Shown: piece by piece, positions 35,436-51,230 of the stretch
Layout: every line of letters starts with the position of its first letter
Numbering within the stretch: position 1 is the first letter of the stretch
Source: Gavia stellata
Taxonomy: Eukaryota; Chordata; Aves; Gaviiformes; Gaviidae
Assembly (NCBI RefSeq): GCF_030936135.1
Contig: NC_082604.1
Coordinates: 3,851,001-3,915,000 of the forward strand
Length of the DNA: 64,000 nt
Direction: 5' to 3'
Made by a program: the position numbers and the translations under genes
Notes under the pieces: generated by a model
Database searches by the model: none
The model's input: the letters and a program-made list of their open reading frames with translations, nothing else
What the model was told of the DNA's origin: nothing

Positions 35436-36794
35436 GATCTCCAGCTGTGTAGGGGGAGTCAACCTAATTTTCAAAGCGTACAGAAGAGCAGAAGTGGAAA
35501 TCTACAAGCCCTTCTAGTTTTCATTATAAGCTCTTAAAACTAATTAAACAAAAACCTGACCTTATTTTTATTCCTTTCCTTAAATTAGTGCACATGCAAT
35601 GGTGAAAGTACATCCCTGCTTGAAGATTTTGAGAGAATCTCAAGAAGTAAAAGGTATAAAACTCATCCTGTTCCTCTGACATTGCTGACATATCTCTCTA
35701 TACTAACAAGAATTCCTGCCTGTAGAAGAAGCCCCCTTTCCTTTTTCCTGCTGATTATGAAATGTTGTTGCCCCTGATGCCATCCCATTCTTTATTTCTG
35801 CTTAGAAGATACTAGTGAAATTGTTGCTAAGTAGCTGTGGTCTAAAACTCATGAGGTTTTCCAGGCTAAGTGAATAATTAAAACCAAAATCAGCGCATCT
35901 CCTAGACTGAGGGGAGTACGCGACTATCAGCTCAGGGCTAGGTGCAAATCACAGGACATAGCCTCAAAGCACAAGATACGAATGTACTATGCAAGCACAC
36001 AAGAAGGCCCTCAGCAGCCTGCCAGGCGATCTCTCCTGTTTTACAGGGTTGCACATGGGAGCTGTGAGTCCTTGTTCCTTTTTGTTTGTTATCTTCTGTT
36101 TGGAACATGTGAAGCCTTCTAGCCATGGAAAGAATAGGCAACACAAAGCTTGCACATCAAAAATTAGACGCCGGTACAGAAAGTTTAGTCTGCAATGAAG
36201 TGGTTTAGTCAAGAATACAGTATGAGAAATAATGTCCTGGGCATAATGCTTTGCTGAAAGCAGAGAGGTTTAGTAATGCCAGGATACTTAGAAGAGGAGG
36301 TTAGCAGATGTCTTGGCTGAAGCTTTTCAAGACAGACTTGTTAGTAAGCAGACAGGCCCAGTGTCCCTGGGGCAGGCAACACCTGAGCCGCTCGTGGAGG
36401 AAAATATAATGATATCCACTTCTATTTCTAGATTTGCTGGTTGCATATGAGACACTTGCTATGGAAGAAATGAGCATGGGTGGTTATTTGAACTGCAGAG
36501 AGGTAAGAACTCAAAGGGGGTTTTATTTGAAAGCTTCCATACAGAAGCAGGAAAGAAGAGGGCTGATTTTGTTGATCAAGGAATAGTAGAGCTCTCAGTT
36601 TTTCCTCCCTCGGTGGTTATTGGGTGGAGGGTTCAAGGAGTGCCTGTCTGGTGAATCTGCTTGCAAATTTGTAGCTGCAAGGGAGCCAGAAGTCAGTAAG
36701 ACATCAGAATCCTGTTAGACTGGTTTCTGCTGGTTTGAAATGCCAGGCAGGTTTGGAGTGCCGCTGTGCCAGGCTATCCTTGTCAACTGCATCA

Positions 36795-36824
36795 AGCTAA
36801 TTTCAGGTAATTTCAGCTAATTTC
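36795..36824. repeat. Three tandem copies of a 10-mer AG(C/G)TAATTTC
   Basis: AGCTAATTTC, AGGTAATTTC and AGCTAATTTC follow each other without gap, with one substitution in the middle copy. Each carries a TAATT homeodomain-type core. Confidence 0.9.
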
Positions 36825-37434
36825 AAACCTGACATAAGCTGATACTATTCTTATAGCCTGTTACACTGATTGCACGTGTCTTTAGTAACTCAGGAAAAAT
36901 ACTTGAAAGACAACTCTGGAAACTGTGCAGCAAACAGCATCATGCAAACTTCCCCTCCAAAAGGGCTCTTTTTAGCCCCAGGGGAGGACCTTATCAGGAA
37001 AGGAAGATTGCAGGACAGCTGCTCCCAATGCAGAGCAGTCTCTTCTGTCCTAGGACTGAGGCACTAGCTCAGAGCTTAGGCAATCACATTCAGAAGCGCC
37101 CCCGACTTGCCTCCCGTTTGCCAGCTACAGCACTAGACAATGTTGCACTGTAGAAAAACAGGCGCACTTGCAGTGCTCTCTGCATGTGCATCCACAGTAA
37201 GTCTCCATTTTTTTTTTGTCAAACAAGTGACATGGTTTCCTCAGCTGTAACTCTGTAACTCGCTTTACCCACGTGTTGTGAAAACTGGTAAACCTTTCCC
37301 TTTCAGACCTTTCCTTCTAATCCTACTGTAACCCTCCTCTGTTGCCCTCCTCTTCATTCCCAGTTTTTAAGCACGGAAAGAGCAAGGCTGGGATGCAGGT
37401 AGTGAATCTCAACAGCCGTGGCACTGAATCGGGT

Positions 37435-37560
37435 CCTGTGAGAGCAGGTTTAATTTCTCAGCTTTGCTGCAGTTCCCTGGGCAATCTTGAGCACATCAGG
37501 GATTTTCCTGGGTCTTAGCTCCTCATCTCTAGACTGGGACTGGTATACTACAGTTTATGA
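37435..37560 (+). repeat. MIR-like SINE relic
   Basis: The order CTGGGCAATCTTGAGCACAT, then GGTCTTAGCTCCTCATCT, then AGACTGGGACTGG parallels the MIR segment TTGGGCAAGTCACTTAACC / GCCTCAGTTTCCTCATCT / GTAAAATGGGGAT. It is old and diverged. The assignment rests on recalled consensus. Confidence 0.5.
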
Positions 37561-40448
37561 ATACTCCTGTTTTTCTCCCATAGTCTTTTTCTTCTGAGTT
37601 ACTTGAGCAGGAACTCAGTGCAAGTACAAAAGCATGACATGAGTTAGCCTGATGGGTTCCAAAGAGCTCTGGACAATACTGTAATTAAAGAAAAAATGAA
37701 CCACTTTGGGTATTCTCTCTTTTTTGGTTATTTTTCACTTGATATTTCCTACATTTCTGGCCCCAGGTGAAAAGCAGGCATTTTGTCCAGATGTCTTGTT
37801 CCTCAGTGTCCCTGTTGCTCTTCCTAAGTTTTATTTGAGCTGGCTGCAATTTCTCCTAAGAAGGGGTCATTGTTTCAGGAATTGCTCCCTTTTGGACCAG
37901 CGAAGTCCAAGTTTTGTGGATTGAGTAACCTGCTAGACCTGTTTTTTCATAGGCATCTGTCTCAAAGATGATTTTGGCTAGGAAAGAGAAGGCAGGGAGG
38001 AGACAAGGTTTCTAGATTGTTTTAGGTTTTACTGAGTCTTGTCAGTTTTTCTGATGTTAGATCTAATGGGGCTGCTTCCACGGCATACTGCTTGGAAACG
38101 TGAAATGCTGCCTCCAGGCACCATTGTGGTAAAAATGATGATATAATTGCCTATAGAAATCATAGAACAAGCTACTTCCAAAAGGAGAATTTGAGTGAAA
38201 ACCCCAGGCATTGGCCACATACTCAGGGACAGATAATGGTAATTATGTAGTTAAAGCATTTTACATTGTCTTGCAAATGTCCTCTCCAAATTATGGCAGT
38301 GTGGGACAATGAGTTTTTTGTCTCTGGGTGCTTCTTTTCTGACAATTACTGTGGCATTTCACACATACTCCTATATTTACAGTTGGTCTTAAAGCGGATT
38401 GGATTTATCAGTCCCAATTGGAGTCTGGAGAAAATTAGACCTGAATAAAATTTCTGACCATCTCTTAAAATGAATGTCAGCCAACTAGTCCATTTTGCAA
38501 GTTCAGCAATTTTTAAAAAAAACTTTTTGTTATTTTAGTGCCATTTCCTACTTTCAGCTAGATCTGGAAGTGGCAGCTCCACTGTAACGGTTGAATCTGT
38601 CAATAGTTTAATATCTCAAGAGCTAGCTTGTTCATATGAGATTTGAGTCCCTACTTACTTTGTGCATTTAAAAATATACCTAATTGCTGGGATGGCGTTC
38701 ACAGCTATGCTGGATACACAGCAATTGGTCTCCTGAGGGTGAAAGGAAAGATCAGCTAAGGGGAAGGATCAGCCTGGCATTAGGAGAAAAACAGGCTGTT
38801 TTTCATATTTCCTGTCTTTATTTTATTTATATATTTTTTTAAAGCAAGATCACGCATAAACATTTGCCAGGAAAAATCACAACTTGTCCTGCCCCTGGAA
38901 AAAGACACACAGTTTGGTTGGTTGGTTTTGGGGATGTTTGCTGTTTAGTTCGTCACATTAATGCCCGTTCTGTGCAGGCTGGGTCTCCTCTCTGACTAGG
39001 CTTCCTCCCTGCGGTGGTTTTCATGCCTGTCAAGCTGTGCCAATGGTGTCTCTCCTCTCCGTCAGCCAATATTTCAACAGTGTCACGGCTGTGCTCTGTC
39101 TGGGTTGCACAGGACTCCTTCAGTGTGACTTTGCTTGTAGAGCAAAGTCGGTTCTTTCTCGGGCACTGGATTTGTGCCTTTGTTTGTGGCCTGAGGTTTC
39201 TTCCTCAGACCGTTCCTCCTCCAGCATCCCCCCCGAATAGGATTGTACTCACCTGACAGTCTGGGGCTGAACCAGTCTCTCATTTGCCATCTGGATGAGG
39301 TACGTCCAACAAGTCTGGACTAAACTCCCCCAAGTTGTTAGAGATTTGCAATTCAGACCTGAGGCAGGTCTGTCCTACAGAAGATCCCTGTCCTTCAGTC
39401 CTTGTACCTTCTGTCAGTTCTGCTTGAGAGTGAAGTTTCCCTTAGACTTTGTTTGCTCAGTTTCCAGAGTCACAGCAAACATAATTTAAAGGAACAGCTT
39501 TCCCTTTACCCAGATAAGTTAGTACAAACATGCCCTGTATGTCCTTTGCACTGCTTGTGCCAAAGGCTTAATGACAGGGCATTGTTAAACGTCCTGTATA
39601 AATCTTTAACAACTGGATGAAACTTTGGTCCAAATCTGCAAACTCAAATAAGTGGAAACAGTAAATGGTATTTGCTTACACTTTTCAGGCCCACTGGCTG
39701 AGAAACTGCTCTTGCTTTACATTATTTACAGCCATTTCAGATGAAAAGACCTAAATGTTTATGAGTATTTTTAGGTTGCTGTTTTTTAATTTCATGTGTG
39801 TTCACATACCTGGGCACTGGGGTGGATATATAGCAGAGCCAGCCTGGTTTTATTTTAAGGCTTTTTGTATCTGTTCATCCAAATGCCTGTTATAATTTTC
39901 ATCCTTGAAATATTTTGATTTCTTATTCAGATTGTGCTTACATTTGCTGTTCTCTCCACTAGGCTTGTTTGCTATTATTTGAAAGTCCCTTTTCTGCAGG
40001 CAGCTTAGGGCCCAATGCTTCAAAATAAGACAAATAAACCTGTAATTCCTGTAGGTACCTATGCACTGCTGTGCTTAGGAGAGAAGTTTTCCCTCATCCT
40101 TGGATAACTCACTTGATATTTTTAAGCCTGTAGTTTGAATGACTCTTACAAAAAGCATCATATCGCCTGCTGAAGTTGATGTTAGTCTTTCCCTTGATTT
40201 TTTTCTTTTTGAAGTTCACTGAACTTGCCAAGTGCCTTGTTCATCTCAAAATATTTTAATTGGCCACAACATTACCCTATTCCTTTTAAAATGCAGCTGT
40301 ATTCCCAGCCTACTCTGTGGAAGGCCAAATGTTCATTGAGTAAAGCTTTGGTCAATATGAAGTCAGTCATCATAGCTTCATGGTCACCAGTGTCAGTGCC
40401 CCTTTACATCAGCTGCGGACCTGGCCTGGGCATAGAGGGCTGTCAGCA

Positions 40449-40469
40449 ATTAATCCTGTAATGATTAAT
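40449..40469. repeat. Short perfect palindrome ATTAATC-N7-GATTAAT
   Basis: Seven-base arms are exact reverse complements around CTGTAAT. The TAATC cores resemble paired or bicoid-type homeodomain sites. Confidence 0.7.
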
Positions 40470-41476
40470 CAAGGTCACCATCAGACCTGTGCACTCCTGG
40501 TCTGTGAGTTAGCAGGACACAGGAAAGAGGGATGCACTGGAATTTGGGCTCCTCTCTGTTGCAATAGTTGCTCTGGGTTGAATCTACCTATTGCTCTTGC
40601 AGCTGATAAGAATAGTGACGTGATGGTTCCAAACGTGCACAAAGGCTCATTTCCTTAACTAGAATTGGAATTAAAAGAAAACGGCAGATGTTTCCTTGTC
40701 CAGTGAACCCCCTTCCCCAAAGAGCTCTGCCATTAGCATTTGCATGTTACATCCATTATTATTATTACTTTGGCTTTTTCTTGTTTTGGGTTTTTTTTTT
40801 CCCTTGACAGAGCAGACTTTCACTCAGACCCCAGGTCTGTAGGATTTACATTCTGCACAAATGATGCCATATTCCCTAATGTCTGGAGAGCAGCCCATAG
40901 TGTTTTCACTGAAAATTTGCAGAACCGTGTAATTGCTCTCTCCAGTGGCCTGACTCCATAGAAGACCTCTTGATTTTAACTATAGCTGCCCGATGACAGC
41001 TGCTACACTGTGTAGCATAGCAAAAATACTAAACTACCTGAGCCGGCCTTGCCTTTCTAATAGTGTAAGGAATCAATGGATTCAGGTTTGAACATTTCGC
41101 AAGGGAAATATACATCGATAATTTTTAATGGACTAGGTATCACCCATTAAAGGTAACCCCTCTTGCTTTCCTACTGATTTCTTTTCACATATGCTCATGA
41201 GCATTAGCATCTGAATTCTTTTTCTTAACCTTCATTTGCAGCTATTGCTATATCTTTCCTAAGAGGTGGTACCCGAAACTGAACATGGTCCTCCAAATGC
41301 AAATGCTCCATTGTTCAGTATTCTGTCGTTATATTATCTTCTGCATTATTTTTATATCCTCTTATTAATGCACCCACACACTCCATTTGCATTTTTTAAC
41401 CTTTTTAAAAATGTTTTCATTACAACAATCAGATATAAGGGCAATGAAGTAAGTGTGGAACAATAGAAGTGAAGAG

Positions 41477-41564
41477 CTTGATTCTCCTCAGACCTGTACC
41501 CATTTTAAACTTCACTGGTGACACTGATTTTGATTTACACTGAAAGTAAAGAGGGAGAATCAAA
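41477..41564. repeat. MITE-like element with 12-13-base terminal inverted repeats
   Basis: TTGATTCTCCTC at 41478-41489 is mirrored by GAGGGAGAATCAA at 41551-41563, one base longer. The interior contains ACTGGTGACACTGATTTTG and ATTTACACTG, reminiscent of the GATTCTCCTC...TTTACACTGGTGTAAATC elements widespread in sauropsid genomes. It is about 87 bases with no coding capacity. Confidence 0.6.
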
Positions 41565-44110
41565 CCGAGCACGTCTACACTGAAACATCCATTTTTGATA
41601 GCTAGCAAAGAACAGTTTTGTAAAACAGTTGCAGCACACAACATGTTGTTTGGAAAAAGCACTTTTTCTTTTATCAGGAAGGAGGCTTTTTTGCAGACAG
41701 AGGACTGCGGCGTGGGCTAGTGTCTGAAGAGCAGTGCTGGAGGCCTGGATGCTGGCAGCACTTGTCAGTGGCCGTGCAGGGGAAGCACCACAGGGTGCCC
41801 ATGTGTTGACTGTGTGGTTGTCCTGCACGGGCACTGGGGTTCACCCAGGTTAACCTCAGAACAGGACTAGGCAGTGCATTCTTCATTTTGGGAGTAGTTT
41901 AAGCCATTCTAGGCTCTAACCCTCTGCACAGCCATGTTTTATACCTGCCCTGGGGAGTGGGCTGAAGGCAGGGCACCCCAGCTGGCTGCAGAGGAAGGTG
42001 GGGGCCTTGCTTGGGGAGGAAGAGATGATAAGGGCGGATGGGAGATGGCCAGAGACGTGGCCGCTCTGCCATGTGTGTACATAGAGCAGGGAACCATTGC
42101 CACCACCGCAAGCCACATTTGGGACTTCCCACTCTAAGAAGAGATGGATGACCAGTTTTAAGCTGCAGCTGGGCAAGGTGATTTCTATTAAACAAATGAG
42201 CATTTATGGGTTGTCTGGCTGCAGAAGCAAAGTGTGTGATTCAGAACACCACCTGAGTAACACTGCTGTTAGCCAGGGAGCAGAAAAAAGGTGAAGAAAT
42301 CCACAAAGCAATCCTTCATGTCTGGCTTTCTGGCAGACTGCACCTTAGCAGCCTCTTCACTGTCTCCCTTCCTTAATTGCTTCTGTTTTACTTGACTCTG
42401 GATTTTTTCCAGGAGTCACTGTTAAAAGTTATTATCTGGTGGATATCAATGCCATTGTCTCTGGAGGGACTTCTCCTCATGTTGACTATTGTTTGATTCC
42501 AGGTAAAGCACCGAGATGCAAATGCCCTCAGGCTTCTCTTGTGTGTCTCAGTTAAGGCAATACTTTACTTGTCCAGTTAGGCAAGGTTCATAAACATGGG
42601 GTGTGGTTTTATGATACAGATAATTTGATCTAATGGCTAGCTGCCAGTCAAAAAGGTGAGTCTGCTTCTCCTGTCAACAGCTTCATGCTCCTATTCCTAC
42701 TGCAGATCCTGCTGTTTGTTTGACTCTTGCTGATGCAGTCCAGGACAATGACCTAGCAGAAAACTGTTCACTTTTTTTTTTTTTCTGGATTAGTTTTCTG
42801 CCAGACTGACATCCCCTGATGGCTTGCCAAGGTAAGATGAGCATCAGTGCTGGCACAAGAAGGGATACAGGGTTGCTCAAGAGAGAGGAAAGATAGTAAT
42901 ACAGAAGCGTTACATAAATTCAGTTGGTTGATTAGTTGTAAATCCACACCTATTTGGCTTGCACAGATCAACCACAACTGCCATCAAATGAGGAGACTTT
43001 TCTTTCTCCTTTTTCATTACTAGCAAGATCTGTTTGCAGGATTGTTATTTTCATTTTTTCACATCACTTCAAAGACAAGAAGCATTAATGGCTGCAATGG
43101 AAACACAGTAGAGAAGAGGGGAAAGCAAGAGAAACAATGAGGAATGGGATAGGAAAGGTTATCTCTGACAGCAGCAGCACAACATTAGATCAGTAGCACA
43201 AGGCAGTCATGAAATTGTTTGCTTGGGTACGCTAGGAGCTGCAGGTGCTGCCTCTAAGCCAGCCAGGGCACAGCTGGGAGAAGGGGTGATGCTATCCTCT
43301 TCTTCCTCAGCTGGGACCCTAGGCTCATACTCTCCCCTCCCTTCTTCTGCCTGAGTCTCCCCATTAGCTCATTGACTGCAGCTGCTGGGATGGTTTGGCC
43401 CTGCTAACACCTCCACAGAGGCTGCTGGGAGCTGCATCTGCATGCACCAGCATGTTATTCCTGTACCACTGCCTGGAGACTCCTGTGTTAACCCATTTCT
43501 TTATCTAAAAACAGCATGCTGATGGATTGGAGGTGTGTGGAGCCAGCAGAGGAATATGTCACATTATCACAGCACTGTCACCTGTTGGTTATAACCATTT
43601 TCTGGGTTCTTTTGGCAAACTTTCCCAGAGCTCAGGAGTACTCTGAGAGGAAGTGCTGGGAGTCTGCGTGCTGGGACCAGAGGAACTTTCCCCTTCTCAG
43701 CACAAGAAGACCAAGAAATAAGACAGCATGCTGAACTGTACGACCATTAGCAACAACAGCTGTTCCACAGTGCTGTGAATCCATGCAGGTACAAATATAC
43801 TGTTTAATTACTATGATAATTTAAAAGTCTTTCCCTAGCGCTTGTCCAGCTCACATGGAACCTCCCCTTATATGCAAAACAGGTTTGCTATTTAAATGTC
43901 AGCTTGTGTATACTTGCCAGCTGCTAGCTTTTCTTGGGGATCTGAGACAGCTGACATTGCTGCCAATATACATAATTTTGCAGTCGGAAACTAGTTGGTA
44001 AGAGTGTGGTGAGCCTCCCTTTTATCTAATCCAATAGGAGTGCTTTTTGGTTTGTTGTGGTTTTTTTTCCCTTTGACGTGACTTCCAGGAGACACAGAGT
44101 GAAAGAGGTA

Positions 44111-44139
44111 TTTATTTTTTTTTTCCTTTTTTTTTTTTT
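44111..44139. repeat. T-rich homopolymer tract
   Basis: Runs of T broken only by single A and CC interruptions. Confidence 0.9.
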
Positions 44140-46413
44140 AAACCTTTTTTCATAACAGTGGACATCGCTAGGAACTAAAAAGGTAAATACAACATTTTGT
44201 AGGTTCAGGTAGGATGGGAGTGCAGTTTGTGTATTCCTCCACCAAACACATGCTAAGAAGAATACTGCTGCTTCATGTAGTTCCTCTCTAGTGCTAAGAA
44301 AACCTGCACTTTAAGGCACGGGAGCTACTGCCAGGCTGAGCCACAACATTTTAAAAGTGGAATTTGATTGATTGTTTAGGAAAGCATGTACTGGGGACAC
44401 TGAAAATCCCCTTCTAAGTGTGGTATGAAGTTTTTACCACAAGAAAAACTTTCTGTTTCTAGTGCAGTTAAAAAGTTTAATCCAATTGGCTGCTGGATTA
44501 AAGTAATTCCAGTTTTGTGCTTTTTCAGTTTTAAGTTCTGAATATTTTAGCTTGTTTAAAGTTTATTGTTTGACAGGGCTTGCTGATAGCTCTCCTTTCT
44601 GACTTTACATTGAGGGTGATTTATTGGACTAAATAAATGTGTGCTGTCTGGCTTGTTAAGAAATCCAATAGCCTAGATGTAGTGTAGGATCTGGTCTAGG
44701 GGCATAAGAAGACTGGAGATGGAGTGCTCTGAAGCTGGGCTTTGGCAGAAATAGGCACAGTCACACTGTTCAGCTAGGAGGAAAGGCTTGCACACAGGAA
44801 TATGATGTGTAGCAAGTATTCTAGAAGCAAACTGGGTCTCCCATTTCTTAAACCTATACAACTGGAACATGGCTACTTCTGGCCCCCCTCTATGCAGTAT
44901 CCCAATGGAAATGTCTTCTTTTCTTTAAGTGAAACAAGAAACATTTCAGCATAGCACTTAGTTGGCTTTTATAAGTTTGGAAAACACTGTAAGTCCAGGT
45001 GTGATGTTGAGTAGAGAATGACGGGACCTGGATTCTTGTGCTTGCCTTGAAAAGCAGAATTTTAGTTGGGTTTTGCATGTGACTCTGTTTTTTATTTGTT
45101 GTTTGTGTGTTCCCCCCAAAACATCCCTGAATGAGTGAGTGAGTTTTTTTTGCTTGCAATCTATCTGAATTCCTTCAAGAACAAGCTGCCTTCTGCACAG
45201 AGCACCCTGATAGGGACCAAGGGTTAGAGTTCAGCTCATTACCTCATTCCTGCTTGTTTGTTTTCAAAGACATACTGTCATTTCAGCTTGGATCTGAACA
45301 TGTTAAGGACAGGTTTTTACGGAAGCTGAGGCCAGTGGAAATGTTATCCTTTTTAGTCACTCTTCTTGGAGAGGGTTAAAGCAAATAAACCTGCAAGGGC
45401 TCATCCTGCTCTATAGTCAAGTCCACGTGAGCTGGACAGATGTGGAAGGAACAAGTACCCTCTCCTGGAGTCTACTAGCACCTATCCCTTACTGCAACTT
45501 GGGCTCCTTCCAGGCATCAGATCCATCGTAGGTTCATTTGTTGACAACTTACTTCTTTTGACTCTTCTGGTGTGCTGGAAACAGTCTCTGCTTTGGAAAT
45601 CATTACAGCTGTATCACTTGCAAACTATGAGTAATGGTTTCCTCCTGTTTAACTCCCCCCTTCTCTTAATGTGTTTCCACTGAGTCCGTCGTTCTCCCTG
45701 TCTGCCCAGTTCTGCCTGGAGGTGAGGTACTGGGTCTCAGTGCAGCAGCTTCACTGGTGCCTTGGAGAGGAATTGCAGGTAAACATCGGTCTCCCTGACC
45801 AGGACACTTTTCAAGAATAAGCCTGGGAAATAAATTCAAAACTCCAGTAAATACCAAAATGCAGAAGGGAATACTGGCTTAATGGCTACATGATAAATTT
45901 CCCTTCTCCTCACTAGCATCTCTGTCATCTGGAAAGAGGTTACCAGCTACCTCTTTTTCTCCTAGGAAAAAATTACCACATCAACTCTGCTTCCCCTTTC
46001 TCACCCCTTTCCCTCACAAAAGTACAGCTAACTTTTCTCTCCAAGGTGATTGAATTGATACAGGTCTGAGCACTTGTTCTCGGTTTGTGTACAGCTCTCC
46101 AGTCTTCTGCTTATATTTCAGGCCTTTCTGTCCCCAGAAGTTTGTCTTTTTTCCAGTTATAGCTCTTGGTCTTTCAAAAGATATTGCCATGGTCTACAAA
46201 CTTTGTCTTGCCAATGTCCTTAGATCATGCTGGCTACAACACTGCGCCTTCTTCTTCCTTGGAGGTCAGCCAGTGGTATTTCAGTAGGGCTTAGGAACAA
46301 AGTAGCATCATGGACACATGCATCCCTGGGCAATTTAATCTCAGAGGGACCGGTGTGTATGATTTAAATTCCTGCAGTGCTAGACTATGAGCTTTTGAAC
46401 ACTCTTCATGTGG

Positions 46414-46451
46414 CTGTCCTGTTGACGATTTGCTGTCCTGTCGATGATTTG
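46414..46451. repeat. Tandem duplication of a 19-mer
   Basis: CTGTCCTGTTGACGATTTG is followed directly by CTGTCCTGTCGATGATTTG, differing at two positions, both transitions. Confidence 0.9.
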
Positions 46452-46756
46452 CTAATTTTACTTCTCTTTTATTCAGGAGGGTGTAGCTAGTGCTCTTGCC
46501 TTTGCATATGGGTAGAGGTCAAGAGAAAAATGGGTTCCTTTCAATTGGCTGGAGAAGTAACTAAAGCAGTAGGTTTGTTTTTTTTTTTAATAAGAACTTT
46601 AAGCTTATTTGAAGATTCTGCATTTTCAATTCTGTGTGAAACTTGTGACTCAATCTCTGCTTAAGGATCCACAAAGGAGAAGGTAGAAGCAGCTCAATAC
46701 TGACTTTAAGTGTGTTTAAAAAAGGATGGAAGAGCTTCTCTGCAGATGGATACATA

Positions 46757-46862
46757 GTGTGTATGTGTGTATATATATGCATATAGACATAATACCCACA
46801 CTGTGTGTAGGGAGTATATATACAAATGTGTGTATATGTGTATACACACACACTCACACATA
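46757..46862. repeat. Compound TG/TA/CA simple repeat
   Basis: GTGTGTATGTGTGTATATAT, then a GC-poor spacer, then TGTGTGTATATGTGTATACA and CACACACTCACACA. It is interrupted, hence fairly old. Confidence 0.9.
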
Positions 46863-47208
46863 TTCCTTTTTAGTCTCTGAATAGATGGAAGACTCACTCG
46901 GTTCTAGTATTTTCCTCGATTTTAGTTGCAGGTGCTGTGTCCAGGAACCTCAGGCTTGTTTCTATGGCAGCTATTCCCAGCCTTTTAACATCCCACCTTC
47001 CCTCAATCCGCATTTGGCAATAAGAGGAAAAGAGTGTTATGAAACCCACACTAAGCATCTCATGGGGGGGCTAAGAGCATGGGTAGAGATGTCTGCAGAT
47101 GACAGGCTCCTACAGGAGGGACTTGGGTGCGGTAGGCTGCTGCACGGCCCCCCGTGGCACTGGTCTCTTAGCTTTGCATCGGGGGCTTTGTGGGGCAGCC
47201 CAGATCTC

Positions 47209-47243
47209 TCTCTCTGTCATTTTCTTTTCTTTTCCTTTTTTTT
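47209..47243. repeat. Pyrimidine tract
   Basis: A TCTCTCTCTG run followed by TTTTCTTTTCTTTTCC and T8. Similar C/T-rich tracts lie at 48288-48325 and 48388-48416. Confidence 0.8.
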
Positions 47244-49200
47244 GGCTTCCTTCTTGCCCTGCCCTGAAGCAGGATTGCAATATCAGAATGGCATCATGAG
47301 CAGGAATGCTAGGGAACCTGTGCTGCACTAGACAGGCTGACTAATCTCCCTTTAAATAGTCTGGAAGAACTCTAGTGAGCTTGTGTTTCAGGAGCCATGA
47401 GAACACAGCCACGACTGTGGTCTATATAAATAGCCAGATCCATGCTGGTAAGTACTGAACAGCACAGTTATTTGTTCTAGGAAGGTCTTCCTATTTTCTT
47501 CATGTTGTTGCATGGATAGCCGCAGTCAAATTCTGATAACATTTCAGTGTAGTAGCACTGCTGCTGCCTTTTCTCAGACTGCCGTATCGTTAGCGACAGT
47601 GAGGAGCGAGCAGCTACCCTTTGGAGATAGACTTCTATCTCCAGTGGCTTTGCACCTGAGTGGTAATGGGGCTGTGGCTTGCTGGGGTCTGTACAGCTAG
47701 CTTTAGCTAAACCAGTGCAGTTCAGACCCTTTTGATCAGCGCTGCGAGTTCAAAAATCTCACTGATATTTATAGCACCTGGAAGGTGGAAGTAAGGAATA
47801 TTTGAATACTCACTGCCTAGCCGTGGATCTGGATAGAGCGTAATGTGATGGTCCTGTCTGAGGAGGATGAACTTGCTTATCTGTGCTGTCCTAACTCAGT
47901 AATCAGCACTGACAAAAACAAACAAAAAAATTATTAATCAAGTCTATGTTAGTTATGCTGGCTAATATAATCTTTTCTCTTGTAATATGGAAGAGTGGAA
48001 ACTGTTCTCCAGGTACGTACATGCACTCTGCAGCTGCATAAGCAATCTTCAGTTAGCTTCCATCTGGTCCTGAATTATCAAGACAGCCTTCAAAAACATA
48101 AGGATCTGATACACGGCCAATAGCCACTCTAGTGCTTTCCAAGATTTAGGTAAATAGGAGAATCCTCAACGAAGAGCGCAGCAAGTCTTGCCTCAGCTGA
48201 GGTAGGAGGCATTTGAATTTCTTACTCATAGTGTATTGTCATCTTCTCCCTGCCATCCTACCCACTCAATGAGTCAGAGATCTAAGGCTTGTTTTTATTT
48301 TTTTAATTTTTTTTTCTCCCCCCTCCCCAACTGCTGAGCAGAGTATATTCAGGCCTTCAGTTTCTGGTGCATCATGTCAGAGAGCCTTTTTCTTTCTTCT
48401 TTTTTTTTCTCCCCCTCTGCTCAGACACAATTCCCCTGAGCCAGTGGGTTTTTACCAGGGTAAATGAGTTCACAGGAGAGGCTTGGTGCAAGAGGACAGA
48501 GGGATGAATGGGTCTGAGGAGAGGAAGAGAGACTATGTGGGGGCATAGCACAGACCAGTTACATAGAGGCAGCTTCCCTAAATGTGCCCCCTCATGTTTG
48601 CCTTCCTAATGTTGTTTTAAGTCACTGAACAGATGACAGGATTTTTGCCTGGCCAGAAGTCCCACCCAATGTGGTGGGACATCATTCAGACTGTTCGGTA
48701 ATCTTAGCGGGGGAGGGATGTTCTCTTTCGTTCTGTTTTCATGCTCAGTGCTTACCACCCTCAAATAGGGGCATAGCTGGGGTCAGGGGTTGCCTCAGTG
48801 TGTCGTTTACGTGGGATTTTAAACTTATTTGGCAAAGCAGAAGTTCTGTGCTGGGTTTTGGAAACACCATCAACAAAGACAGTAATGGTCTTCTGAAGGA
48901 AAATACTATAATGTTTGATTTTTCAACAATCTTCTGAACTACAAAGCAAACCCACAAAAATCCCAGCCTGTGAATTTAATTAAAAAGGAGAGACGAACCA
49001 CAGACAGCTTTTTCATTAACTGTATTTAGCGTACTTACTTTGTGTCCCTCCAGTAAGATCAACCAGGCTGTTCCTGGGGTAAGTCTGGTCTGTGTTGCCA
49101 GCTAGTATGCAACACGTGGGTTCTCTCTGGAAAAGCTCAAGAAAAAGACAAAGCTGAAAGTAGCAGAAATTATGTTTCAATGCAGGACAGGTCCTACTGA

Positions 49201-51230
<2,030 letters not shown>

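Noticed and set aside
46885-47331. 148-residue open frame on the plus strand
   Set aside because: Composition is unlike a protein domain, the frame spans a pyrimidine tract, and no splice or family support was seen.
47423-47453. TATATAAA box followed by a GTAAGT donor as a possible NEU2 promoter and first exon
   Set aside because: The donor at 47448 lies before the position where transcription would start (about 30 bases after the TATA), so the two cannot form a first exon together.
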